A stretch of 64,000 nt of DNA, from positions 1 through 64,000 of the forward strand of contig NZ_BMSG01000027.1 in NCBI RefSeq assembly GCF_014649035.1, written 5' to 3'. A program made the translations under genes and the position numbers. Below are positions 33,968 through 43,053 of the stretch, in pieces; positions within the stretch are counted from its first letter, which is position 1; each line of letters starts with the position of its first letter. The notes below the pieces were generated by a model. The model did not search any database, was not told where the DNA came from, and worked only from the letters and a program-made list of their open reading frames with translations. Source of the DNA: Streptomyces sindenensis. GTDB lineage: Bacteria > Actinomycetota > Actinomycetes > Streptomycetales > Streptomycetaceae.

Positions 33968-36900
33968 CTAAGAGGTGGGGGCCGTCGTGAAGAGGGTGTC
34001 GGCAGGGTGATGGCGTGGCTTCCGGTCGCTTTCCCGCCCGAGCAGTACGCCGGCCGCCGACAGCTCGTCACGTGTGGAGAGGGGCCCCGCCAGAATCTCG
34101 GAGAGAAGGTCTCGCTGCACCGTGGCCAGGTCGGTGAGGCGACGCAGTACGGAGAGAAGGTCGAGCAATTCCTCCGTCCACTCGGTCGGCCAGCTCTCCA
34201 CGTGCAGATCGTCCAACGGGCTCGTCCTTTTGCTGGTCGGCTTCGCCTTCCGGTACCCGAACCACTTGTTCACGACCTTCATGCCGCCCACGTGGTACTC
34301 CCAGACGGCCTCGGGCACGGGAGCGAACGAACCGCCGCCCAGGTACAGCGTCCGTGTCTCCGCCTCGTACCGGATGCGGTCCGGGACGTCGCGGCCGATG
34401 TTCGTCTCGTAGCGCACCTGCCGCGGATCCCGCGCGGGAAACCGGACATCGCCACGGGGACGCCCGGCTTCCGGATCGGCACACCGCTCTCCGTATGTCG
34501 ATGCCCACAGGATCTCCGTCCCGAGCGCGGTCGCCTGTTGCCACAGTTCCGGGTCCCGGGTCAGCGGCAGACGTACGCCCGGCGTGAGCAGTTCCTCCGC
34601 GAAGTGTTCCGTGAAGGCACTGTGCGCGGTGACGGCCATGATGTACGTGGCAAGGTCCGCCGCGCTCACCGGCCCCGTGCCCGTACTGCGTGAGAGGAGG
34701 GACAACAGGCCCGCAGGGACATTGGGTGAGCCGTCGGGATGCAGGAGAGGCATGACCCGGCCGCCGCGGCCGTTGAAGTGGTGTGTGTCTGGTATGAGGT
34801 GGGTGGCTACGACGGCCGGGCCGGAATCGATCTCGTGCGACGACTGCTGGTTGAGGAAGAGCTGGTCGGGGTGGACCGACGCCCAGAGGCTGGGCCGCGG
34901 ATAGTCGATGACACGGTTGTCGGCGATGAGCCACTGCCGGTCGAAGCTGCGCAGGGAGACACGGGCCAGCCCGGGACGGGTGTCGGTCTCGTTTCCGACT
35001 GTGCGGGAGCGGCTGGGCAATCCGGGGAGTGGTTCGCGTCTGCTGATCAGGTCGCGATCGCGGGTCTCCTTGAACAGCGTCGACTTGTCCGCCGGGTCGG
35101 CCTCGCGCACCAGTCGTGCCCACCTGCGCCTGAGGGTCTCCGCCGAGGGGCTGCAGACCCAGGAACGGTTCGTCTTGATTCCGGGACTGCCCCATGGCAG
35201 CAGGTCGTTGAGGGTGGGGAAGTCCTGCCAGCCCGATGACGTGAGTGGCGTGAAAGGGAGGACCTTCTCGGTATGTGTGTCCCTCCACCCCGCGTCGTCC
35301 AGCCGGATGTCACGCAGCTGCCGGAACTTCTCGTCGCGACTGCCGACCACGGCACGGTAGTGCACCCGCGCCTGACGGCCGGTCTTCTCCGCCGGTTCCC
35401 CGGCTCGACGGACGAAGACGCAGATGGCGAGAGGCTGGGCGACGCCGGGGAAGACGCGGGTGGCTACGTCGGCGCGGTGGCCTTCGGGCGAGAGATTGAT
35501 GATCCAGCCCTCGTCGCATGTCCGGCGCAGGTAGCTCCGCATGCCCCGTCCGCCCGGACCCGTGGTCCACCCGGACGGGGCGATGAAGCAGACCACGCCG
35601 TGGCGGTCGTTCTGGTGTGCGTCGAACACCTTCCAGGTTGCCCAACGCCAGAAGTAGACGTACAGGTTCTTGAGTACGTGCTCGTAGCGGCCGTTTCCCG
35701 GCAGCCGGAAGCCGTCCAGCAGTGGTGCATCCTGGCCGTGGCTGCGCTTTTCCACCCAGCCGCCGCGGTTTTCGGCCTTGTCGTCGTACGGAGGGTTGCC
35801 GATCACCACGTTGACGGGCGTGCTGGCCTTGATCCTGTTGGCGTGGCGCCGGGAGGCGGCCAACGCGTCGTGGGTCAGGTACTCGTCCTCGACGAAGGGG
35901 TTGTCGAGGGTGTCGGTGACGAAGAGGCTGAGTCCGCCTTCGGGTAGAGCTGCCCCGTGGCGTTTCAGGAGGTCCGATGTCCGTAGTTCGGCAACGGCGA
36001 AGGGCCCCATCTGCAACTCGAAGCCATAGAGACGCGAGGCGAGGCGCGAGATTGCGTCCGTCGCCATGGCGGGTCCGGACCGCTCCGCGGCCTGCTCGGC
36101 CACCCGGTCGATGATGGTGTGCAGATACGTGCCCGTGCCCATGGCCGGGTCCACGATGTGTACCTCCTGCTCACCGAACCCGGCCTGTTGGCCGAGGCGG
36201 GTGTGCAGCACGTCCTCGGTGAGACGAACCATTTCTTCCACCACCTGGTGCGGCGTGTAGTACGAGCCGCTCTTCTGCCGCAACTCCGGGTCGTACACGG
36301 TGAGGAAGTGTTCATAAAGATGCAGATAGGCATCCCGGTTTCCCGCCCTGATCGCGGGCCAGTCGACCTCGGCGATCGTCCGTTGCAAGAGGTCGAGCGT
36401 CACGCTGAAACGCTCGTTGACGTTGTCGGTGAGGAGCTGAAGTGCCCGGCCCATGAGCGCGTGATCCGCGTTGAGACTGCGGCCGACATCATGTAACCCG
36501 ACCCCTTGCAGGCGTACGCCCTCCGAGCGGGCGAGGAGCAACGCGAAGGTGACCGCTTGGGCGTAGCCGTCGGCGAAGGTGGCGTCGTCGGCGGAGGGGA
36601 AGAGCAGCCGCCGCCACTCGTTCTTGAGCCCGGTGAACGGCCGGGCTCGCAGGTCGTCGTCGGGGGCAGACGATCGGGCCTCGGCTGACAGCTGCTCCAG
36701 CACGGCCGAGCGCAGAAGCCTGCACAGCGGGGCCAGATGCTGGACCAAGCGGGACACGTTGGAGATGCGGGGCGGCTTCCAGTTGAGGAACAGCTTCAAC
36801 AGGGCATCGAATGCCGCTGGATCGCCGGGCGCCAGCCGGTCTCCCGCATTCCTGAGAGTGCCGACGAACCGGACGGTCTCGCCGAGTTGCCGCCCGTCGC

Positions 36901-37276
36901 GGAACAGACGCCATTCTGTCCCGTTGGAGTAGAGCAGGTTGGGCAGATTCCGGAGCTTCTCCCACTGCTCGCGGTTCGCCTTGTTGAAGGTGTCCGGATC
37001 GACCGACAACGCAGGCTTCTTGAGCTCGATGTAGCCCGTCAGGTCACCGCCTGCGCGGATGGCGTAGTCCGGGCGGACACCCAGGTCCGCGATGCGGTAC
37101 TCGTCGTGCCAGGTGACTTCGTGCTGGTTGTGCCGCTCGCCGACCGCCCGCAGCAAGTTTTCGAGAGGCCCACGGATCGCGGCTTCCTCGCTGCCACCAC
37201 CGGACAACTTGGTCTTCGACTGACGGCCGAACTCCGCTACGGCGGCCAGCAGCCAACCGTAAAGCCCTTCTGACAT
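33968..37276 (-). CDS. PD-ExK nuclease and N6-adenine DNA methylase fusion (type IIG-like restriction-modification)
   Basis: A 1102-residue single-chain restriction-modification candidate. The N-terminus holds a likely PD-(D/E)xK nuclease core: PD at 69-70, then YIELKKP with Glu84 and Lys86. The middle is an N6-adenine methylase with the SAM motif VDPAMGTGTY (about 373-382) and catalytic VIGNPPYDD (about 490). The C-terminal ~450 residues would hold the target-recognition region. No helicase motifs are present, which separates it from type ISP enzymes such as LlaBIII; the helicase in this locus is the next gene upstream. Base composition is less GC-rich than in flanking metabolic genes, suggesting acquisition. 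It lies downstream of the RelE-UvrD and kinase genes on the same strand. Confidence 0.85.
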   Translation of the reverse strand: MSEGLYGWLLAAVAEFGRQSKTKLSGGGSEEAAIRGPLENLLRAVGERHNQHEVTWHDEYRIADLGVRPDYAIRAGGDLTGYIELKKPALSVDPDTFNKANREQWEKLRNLPNLLYSNGTEWRLFRDGRQLGETVRFVGTLRNAGDRLAPGDPAAFDALLKLFLNWKPPRISNVSRLVQHLAPLCRLLRSAVLEQLSAEARSSAPDDDLRARPFTGLKNEWRRLLFPSADDATFADGYAQAVTFALLLARSEGVRLQGVGLHDVGRSLNADHALMGRALQLLTDNVNERFSVTLDLLQRTIAEVDWPAIRAGNRDAYLHLYEHFLTVYDPELRQKSGSYYTPHQVVEEMVRLTEDVLHTRLGQQAGFGEQEVHIVDPAMGTGTYLHTIIDRVAEQAAERSGPAMATDAISRLASRLYGFELQMGPFAVAELRTSDLLKRHGAALPEGGLSLFVTDTLDNPFVEDEYLTHDALAASRRHANRIKASTPVNVVIGNPPYDDKAENRGGWVEKRSHGQDAPLLDGFRLPGNGRYEHVLKNLYVYFWRWATWKVFDAHQNDRHGVVCFIAPSGWTTGPGGRGMRSYLRRTCDEGWIINLSPEGHRADVATRVFPGVAQPLAICVFVRRAGEPAEKTGRQARVHYRAVVGSRDEKFRQLRDIRLDDAGWRDTHTEKVLPFTPLTSSGWQDFPTLNDLLPWGSPGIKTNRSWVCSPSAETLRRRWARLVREADPADKSTLFKETRDRDLISRREPLPGLPSRSRTVGNETDTRPGLARVSLRSFDRQWLIADNRVIDYPRPSLWASVHPDQLFLNQQSSHEIDSGPAVVATHLIPDTHHFNGRGGRVMPLLHPDGSPNVPAGLLSLLSRSTGTGPVSAADLATYIMAVTAHSAFTEHFAEELLTPGVRLPLTRDPELWQQATALGTEILWASTYGERCADPEAGRPRGDVRFPARDPRQVRYETNIGRDVPDRIRYEAETRTLYLGGGSFAPVPEAVWEYHVGGMKVVNKWFGYRKAKPTSKRTSPLDDLHVESWPTEWTEELLDLLSVLRRLTDLATVQRDLLSEILAGPLSTRDELSAAGVLLGRESDRKPRHHPADTLFTTAPTS

Positions 37277-37403
37277 ATTCCCCCCGGGTTGTGTCAGACG
37301 GAGCCTAGCTACGCATGGTTCTCAGGGGAAGACGGTCTGTTACTAAGGGGGTTGTGGAGGTCGGCGGGACCAGGGGGACGGTGATGCGGCACCGCAGTTG
37401 CTC

Positions 37404-39539
37404 TCACACCCCGGCCTCCACCAGGAATGCACTGGGCTCCCCGGTCCACGACACGTACAAATCGTCCCGAGCACGCGTGCACGCCACGAAGAGCAGACAA
37501 CGTTCCGCCAGCAGATCGGCGGCGTGCTGAAGGCGGTCGACCTCGGCCGGGGTAACCGCCTTGGGGAACGGGAGGGCGCCGACACACGCACCGATGACCG
37601 CGACACAGCGAAACTCCAGTCCCTTGAAGGCATGCATGGTGCCGACCTGGACGGCATCCGCCTCGGCAATGCTGTCACCTCGCAAGCGAGCCGCGGGAAT
37701 GCCGGCCTGCCTGAGCCGCTCTACCGCCTTGTCTCCGTTCTTGTTGAACCGGGCGCTGACCCCGATCTCGCCTGCGGCGATCCCGCTGTCGAGCCAGCCG
37801 CGCACCCGCTCCACGAGTCCTTCCAGTTCCGCTGCCTCCGATTCCGCTCCGAGCATCTCGGGCCGTGTGCCGTGAAGAGACGAGCGGTAGCCCAGCAGGG
37901 TCTCGTTCCGCGCGTCATCGGCGAGCTGTTCGAAGGGCCGCCCGACCAGCAGAGCCGTTGACCAGCTGAGGATCTCGTGGGTGGAGCGGTAGTTCTTGCG
38001 CATCTTCGTCGACCGGCCGGCGACCCTCACTCCGACGGCCTTCAGCGACACCTTCGAGTCGTAGATCCGTTGGTGCGGATCGCCCGCGATGAACAGGTCG
38101 TCCGGGCGGGACGGGGCGGCCGCCCGCAGCAACCGCCACTGCACGGGGTGCAGGTCCTGTGCCTCGTCGACGACGACGTGCCGATAGCGCGGGCCGCCGG
38201 ACTCCAGCAGATCCGCTGCCTCCGCACAGGTGCCGAGGTAGGTGCGCAGCCCGTCGGCTGTCAGACGGCCGGTGAACTTCTCGACTGTGCGCCAAACGAG
38301 CGCGCGGGAGGTGATCGGCAGGGCGCTGCCCCGGCCTCGCCGCTCACAGTCCTCGTACTCCTCCAGGGTGCGCAGATTCTGCGCCAGGACGACGTGCTTG
38401 TACTCCTGTGCCAGAAACTGTCCCGTCCCCGAGAATCCGGTCGCCCGCGCGGCCTGTTCCCACCGCGGCTCTTCCTCGCCGCCCCGCAGGGGGCGCCGCG
38501 AGGTGGACACGACACGACCCGCGAACGCGTCGACCGTCATGATGTCGACACGGTCGCGCAGCGTCTCGTCCTCCACCAGGGAGGCCAGTCCGCTCCGCAG
38601 CGCGGCCACGAGCGCGTTCGTGTACGTGGTCAGCAGGATGCGATCGCCATCGCGCAGGTGCCCCAGGAGATGCCGCACACGATGCAGCGCGACGACGGTC
38701 TTCCCCGTGCCCGGGCCACCGGTGACCTGTGCGGGGCCGGAGTACGAAGCCCGATAGGCGATCCGGTGCTGGGAGGGGTGGAGAAACACCCGCCAGGCCG
38801 CGAACGGCTTGCCCAGGATGTCCCGCAACTCCTCGGACGCGGTCACCAGCGCGATGCGGGTACGCGTGCGGTGGATGGCCGTGGCGAAGTCGTCCGTGTC
38901 CACAGGAGCGTCACCCGGCGAGACCTGGGCGAGACTGACGGAGACGACATCCCGCCACACCTCCTCCACGCTGAATCCTGCCGCCAGGTACTCCAGGACC
39001 TCACGTTGGTCCTGCGGGAAATAGGGGGCGAAGACCTCCAGCTGCTCCACATCGGTGAGTGCACGGGCCTGACGCAGCGTGGTTTCGTCGATGCCCAGCG
39101 CCGCGAGGTCTCCGTCGGACACCTTGGTGAACAGTCGCTGATCGGCAGCCGGAGCGATCCGCTCGTAGGCAGGTGTGAGCTCGTCCAGCATGGCGATGTC
39201 CCGGATCTCCACCGCCCGGGTGACGGTGTTGACGCTCGCCTTCTGCTTGATCGCCCAGTCGATCGCCTTGTCGTGCGGCATCACCCGGAGCAGCACGTAG
39301 GTGTCACCGCTGTCGGGCGCGAGCACCACGCCCCGCGTCCCCTGGTCGATGCGGATGGTGCGGATGTGCGGATCGCGAGCGCGCTTCAGCGACTCGAGTT
39401 TCAGCCCCGGGTCCTTGAACAACTGGTCGAGCGTGAGTCGTTCGAACTTCTCCCAGGCGTCGAACACCCCTTGTTTGACAGTCCCTTGAAGCTTGCCGAG
39501 CTGGGAACAGAAACCGATGTCGAACGCGAGGTGGGGCAT
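37404..39539 (-). CDS. UvrD/Rep-family helicase with a probable RelE-like N-terminal domain
   Basis: A 711-residue superfamily 1 helicase. Walker A is GGPGTGKT (about 274-281), Walker B/motif II VVVDEAQD (about 453-460), motif III IAGDPHQRIYD, motif IV region MRKNYRSTHEIL and motif VI LLFVACTRARDDLYV. The first ~110 residues are not helicase-like: KDPGLKLESLKRARDPHIR, RTIRIDQGTRGVVLA and LLRVMPHDKAIDWA resemble the beta-hairpin core and the HDxAxxWA ending of RelE/ParE-type toxins. So this looks like a toxin-fold/helicase fusion. It lies between the kinase gene (76-bp gap) and the nuclease-methylase gene (127-bp gap), all on the minus strand. Confidence 0.85.
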   Translation of the reverse strand: MPHLAFDIGFCSQLGKLQGTVKQGVFDAWEKFERLTLDQLFKDPGLKLESLKRARDPHIRTIRIDQGTRGVVLAPDSGDTYVLLRVMPHDKAIDWAIKQKASVNTVTRAVEIRDIAMLDELTPAYERIAPAADQRLFTKVSDGDLAALGIDETTLRQARALTDVEQLEVFAPYFPQDQREVLEYLAAGFSVEEVWRDVVSVSLAQVSPGDAPVDTDDFATAIHRTRTRIALVTASEELRDILGKPFAAWRVFLHPSQHRIAYRASYSGPAQVTGGPGTGKTVVALHRVRHLLGHLRDGDRILLTTYTNALVAALRSGLASLVEDETLRDRVDIMTVDAFAGRVVSTSRRPLRGGEEEPRWEQAARATGFSGTGQFLAQEYKHVVLAQNLRTLEEYEDCERRGRGSALPITSRALVWRTVEKFTGRLTADGLRTYLGTCAEAADLLESGGPRYRHVVVDEAQDLHPVQWRLLRAAAPSRPDDLFIAGDPHQRIYDSKVSLKAVGVRVAGRSTKMRKNYRSTHEILSWSTALLVGRPFEQLADDARNETLLGYRSSLHGTRPEMLGAESEAAELEGLVERVRGWLDSGIAAGEIGVSARFNKNGDKAVERLRQAGIPAARLRGDSIAEADAVQVGTMHAFKGLEFRCVAVIGACVGALPFPKAVTPAEVDRLQHAADLLAERCLLFVACTRARDDLYVSWTGEPSAFLVEAGV

Positions 39540-39615
39540 GGGCGGACTCTCCCGTGGTGCGGGCGGAACGGAGCGAGGGGGTGGGGCAAGGGGGAAACGA
39601 CAGCAGACCGGGCAC

Positions 39616-41208
39616 TCAGCCCGCGGTCCCGTCGAGGTCGAGACGTATCAGGGCCAGGGCCTCGGCGACCTCCTCCGTCATCTCGTCGTCGGCGCCGAAC
39701 ACCAGGCACAGGTCGTCGTAGAGCGGTGTGAGGATCCGCTCGGCCTCGGCGGCCTGCCCCTGGGCAAGCAGGAGCATCCCGATGTCCCGCCGCAGCTCGA
39801 CCGCCTCGTCGCTGACGTCGCCGTCGACGGTTCGGACCACTTCGAGGACGCTGCGCAGAGCGGCCAGCGCGTCGGTCACCTGTCCGAGCTCGCCCCGGCA
39901 CCGGGCAGCCTGCGCGCGGCAGCCGCGGGCCCGTTCCCCCGTCGGCCCGTCGGTCCGCGCGTAGGCATCGGCGAGGGCCTCGAACTCCGGCAGCGCCGCC
40001 CGGAAGTCTCCGCCGAGCAGCCGGATCGCGGCCCGCTGCCGCCGTAGACCCAGCACTCTCCTGCTCTCCTCACCGAGAGCGCGGGCGGCCGGCTCGATCA
40101 GCTCTCCGAGCACTTCGGCGGCCTGGGCGTACCGCTCCTCCTCCAGCAGCGCGTCGGAATGCTGGTAAGCCTCCTCGATCTCCGCACGCAGCTGCTCCGG
40201 TACGGGGACGGGCACGGCGGCTGCGACGCCCGGGTCAACGGTGGTGGGCGTGGGACGGCGGCCTTCACCGGCGCGGGCGCGCGGGGCGTACGGGTTGCGG
40301 AAGATCCCGGTCGGGTCGGGCGCACCGTTCCACCGCTCCTCACCCGGCGAGGGCTGCTGACCCGGGGGCGGCAGGAAGGGCCGCAGCCGCTCGTACACCT
40401 CCTGCACATCCGCAGGCCGGGCCTCCGGCGCCTTGAGCAGCAGGTGCAGGACGAGGTCCTCAAGTGCCTCGGGTACGTCGGGGCGCAGAGTCCGCAGCGG
40501 GGTGGGTGCCGCGTTGACATGCTGAGACATCACCACGTACTCACTGGCACCGCTGAACAACAGACTTCCGCAGAGGAGCTCGTGGAGGATGCAGCCGAGC
40601 GCGTACAGGTCGGTCTGCGTGCTCGTGCGCCCGCCCCGCACCTGCTCCGGCGCCATGTACTGGTAGGTCCCGATCGGGGTGCCGGTGGCGGTGAGCTTGG
40701 TGGCGTCGCTTCGCAGGATCGCCGCGATCCCGAAGTCCAGGACCTTCACGGTCCCGTCCCGGGCGACCAGAATGTTGCCCGGCTTCAAATCGCGGTGAAT
40801 GACCGGCACTTCGTGTGCGTACGACAGCACGGTCGCAACCTGCGCGGCGACTGCGGCCGCCCAGCTGACCGGCAGCGGACGTTCCGGGTGGATGTACGAG
40901 GACAGGGCCACCCCGTCGACCAGCTCCATGACCAGGTACAGCCGCTCGAACGAGTCGTCCAGCACCGCGTCGTACACCTGGGGAACTCCGGTGTGCCGGA
41001 TCTTGGCGGTGATGCGGGCCTCGCGACGGAAGCGCTTCGCGAACTCCTCGGCCAGTTGCGGCGAGCCGAGAACGGCTTGCTGTCGGATCAGTTTCACGGC
41101 GACGGGCCGGTCGAGCACGGCGTCGTAGCCGCGCCACACGTCGCCCATGCCACCGCTGTCGAGCCCTTCCAGCAGTTCGTACCGACCGGCGATCGCCTGT
41201 GGTGACAC
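39616..41208 (-). CDS. Serine/threonine protein kinase with C-terminal TPR-like repeats
   Basis: A 530-residue Hanks-type kinase. The glycine loop LDSGGMGDVWRG, Lys39, catalytic HRDLKPGN (Asp140, Lys142, Asn145), DFG at 158-160 and YMAPEQVRG are all intact, so it should be active. After a Pro-rich linker, residues ~340-530 form helical pairs typical of tetratricopeptide repeats. There is no transmembrane segment or PASTA domain, unlike PknB-type kinases, so it is cytoplasmic. The start is GTG at 41208, with GGGGGAAC upstream. It is the first gene of the minus-strand kinase/helicase/methylase series and is divergent from the 41519 gene. Confidence 0.92.
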   Translation of the reverse strand: MSPQAIAGRYELLEGLDSGGMGDVWRGYDAVLDRPVAVKLIRQQAVLGSPQLAEEFAKRFRREARITAKIRHTGVPQVYDAVLDDSFERLYLVMELVDGVALSSYIHPERPLPVSWAAAVAAQVATVLSYAHEVPVIHRDLKPGNILVARDGTVKVLDFGIAAILRSDATKLTATGTPIGTYQYMAPEQVRGGRTSTQTDLYALGCILHELLCGSLLFSGASEYVVMSQHVNAAPTPLRTLRPDVPEALEDLVLHLLLKAPEARPADVQEVYERLRPFLPPPGQQPSPGEERWNGAPDPTGIFRNPYAPRARAGEGRRPTPTTVDPGVAAAVPVPVPEQLRAEIEEAYQHSDALLEEERYAQAAEVLGELIEPAARALGEESRRVLGLRRQRAAIRLLGGDFRAALPEFEALADAYARTDGPTGERARGCRAQAARCRGELGQVTDALAALRSVLEVVRTVDGDVSDEAVELRRDIGMLLLAQGQAAEAERILTPLYDDLCLVFGADDEMTEEVAEALALIRLDLDGTAG

Positions 41209-41340
41209 CGTTCCCCCGGGGTTGTGCGGATGCGGTCGACGTGCAGGGGGCCGACCACGGCATGGTTGGGGACGAGTCTGGCCGGTGGGGGTGTTCCAGG
41301 TCCACCGGAGGCGCGCAGCGAGGGATGAGCCGTCTTGTTC

Positions 41341-41460
41341 CGGTCACCGAAGTGGCTCGTTAGTGCTGCTCAGGGCCGTGCGGGCGTCCCGTCTTCGTCC
41401 GGGCGTCGCTCCGTCGGCGAAGAAAGTTCTGGCGGATCCCGGTCACCGGAGCTAAGCTCC
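41341..41460. promoter_or_regulatory. Divergent control region between kinase and MoxR-linked genes
   Basis: The 310-bp gap holds no gene. It has two copies of the palindromic CGGTCACCG (41341-41349 and 41440-41448), and just beyond the second a perfect palindrome GGAGCTAAGCTCC (41448-41460). Repeated dyads in a divergent gap suggest one regulator for both directions; none can be named. Confidence 0.5.
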
Positions 41461-41518
41461 CCGCGATGACTCACTCCATGAACAGATTGGGGGACCCGTC
41501 CGCGCAAGGTGAGTGCTG

Positions 41519-42970
41519 ATGCTCACTTCGACCGCGAACCGGGATTCCCACCCGTCCACTCTGCGTTTCCCCTCCTTCTGGCCGCGCGTGCGCGAGTTCG
41601 CCGTGCCGGCCTCGATGATCGAGGCTGCGACCGCCCGCCGCGAGGCCGGGGACTGGGCAGGAGCGTGCGCCGCGGCAGGCGTCGACGTCGATCTCCAACT
41701 CCGCTCCGTGGCACGCAGTCACGGCCGGGCCCTCGCCGCCCGCATCCGGGCGGACCTACGCCACCTGGCACCCGACCTGCTGCGCTGGCACATGCCGAGA
41801 GTCGCCCCGCACGGGCTGCTGCGCCCGGGGCTGACGATCGACCTGGCCCGCTACGACCCAGCGGAGCGCGACGGGCCGGGCCCGTTGCACCTGGTCGTCC
41901 GGACCCCGCCCGCCTGGGCGGACGCCGGGCAGCGGATCAGCCTCGCGCTGTGGGACGGCTCGCACACCGAGCCCACCGCCCGCCGTCACCCCCACCCTCA
42001 TCCGAACCGCCGCTTCCGCCTCGATCTGCACCGCCACCTGTGGGATGCGCGCAGGGCCGATGAACTGCCGCTCCGCTCCGGAACCGACGCCCCGTCAACC
42101 GGAAACTCCAGGCAGCCAGTTGACCCTGACCTGTGGGCCGTCGTGCCACCGGACCGCCGCTGTGCCGTCGACCGGTGGGCGGCGGAGGCGGCGACCCTGC
42201 TCCGAGCGGAGGGGCGAGGACCGGGCGGGACGGTGAGTGTGCGACTGGGCGGCCGACGCCGACTGCTTCTCCGCATGGAGGCAGACGAGAACGGCCCTGG
42301 CACGCCGGTCGCGCGGATCGCGGCGGCGCTGCCGGACCCGGGTTCGTCCACGGCACCCGTGCTGCCGGACGCGGCCACGTGGGTGCTGCCCGACCTCGAC
42401 CTGCTCCGTACCGGGGCGATCGAGCCCGGCCAACTGCACCCGCTGGTCGCGCGGGCGCTCGTGCCGGACCTCCCGGCATCGGCTTCCGCTGCGGCCCGTT
42501 CACGTACCGGCGACCGGACCGGGGCCGTGCGCCTGGTGGACTGCCGGGGATCGCAGCACCGGATCGGCCTGGTCGACGGGGCCCTCGCTCCGCTGGACCA
42601 CGACCCGGCCGAGATCCGCCGTGAAGAACTGCTGGTCGCCCTCACCGGAACGCCGTTGCCCTGCCTCCAGGCGATCGACGAAGCACACCGAAGGCCCGAC
42701 TGCCTCACCGGTGTGCGCGAACGCCTCGATCACGGGGACATCGCCGGCGCGCTCGCCGTCGTCGAGGGGCTCCTCGGTCCCGAGGCAGTGCTCCGCGATG
42801 GCCCCTTGCGGGACGAACTGGAAGCCGCGGCCCGACGGCGGATCACCTACGGACTGTTCCGGGCCGACCTGCTCGGCCCCGGCCCGATCCGCCGCCGCAC
42901 GGACCCCCGCCGCATCGTCGACCCCCGCCCGCGCCGGGCCCGTCGACCGCGCCACACCACCATCAGCTGA
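41519..42970 (+). CDS. Protein of unknown function preceding MoxR and vWA genes
   Basis: A 483-residue, Arg/Pro/Ala-rich protein that I do not recognise. The first part (FWPRVREFAVPASMIEAATARREAGDWAGACAAAGVD) looks like a helical adaptor; LVRTPPAWADAGQRISLALWDG and VRLVDCRGSQHRIGLVDGAL suggest beta structure. No signal peptide, membrane span or catalytic motif is evident. The last ~35 residues are very basic. The ATG at 41519 has AAGGTGAG upstream. It is 83 bp ahead of the MoxR gene and is probably co-transcribed, so it may be the third partner of a MoxR-vWA system. Confidence 0.8.
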   Translation: MLTSTANRDSHPSTLRFPSFWPRVREFAVPASMIEAATARREAGDWAGACAAAGVDVDLQLRSVARSHGRALAARIRADLRHLAPDLLRWHMPRVAPHGLLRPGLTIDLARYDPAERDGPGPLHLVVRTPPAWADAGQRISLALWDGSHTEPTARRHPHPHPNRRFRLDLHRHLWDARRADELPLRSGTDAPSTGNSRQPVDPDLWAVVPPDRRCAVDRWAAEAATLLRAEGRGPGGTVSVRLGGRRRLLLRMEADENGPGTPVARIAAALPDPGSSTAPVLPDAATWVLPDLDLLRTGAIEPGQLHPLVARALVPDLPASASAAARSRTGDRTGAVRLVDCRGSQHRIGLVDGALAPLDHDPAEIRREELLVALTGTPLPCLQAIDEAHRRPDCLTGVRERLDHGDIAGALAVVEGLLGPEAVLRDGPLRDELEAAARRRITYGLFRADLLGPGPIRRRTDPRRIVDPRPRRARRPRHTTIS

Positions 42971-43053
42971 ACCCGTAGCCTCCGCGGCCGCTGCCGCGCT
43001 CCCAAGGCCGCCCCCTCCCATCCGCCCTCTCGCACACCCTCAGGTGATCACCC

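Noticed and set aside
33968..37276. Type ISP (LlaBIII-like) restriction enzyme
   Set aside because: That class has a helicase domain between nuclease and methylase; no Walker or DEAD-type motif is seen in this protein.
33968..41208. BREX or Pgl phage-growth-limitation system
   Set aside because: There is a kinase and a methylase, but no PglZ phosphatase, BrxC/PglY ATPase or Lon-like gene is present.
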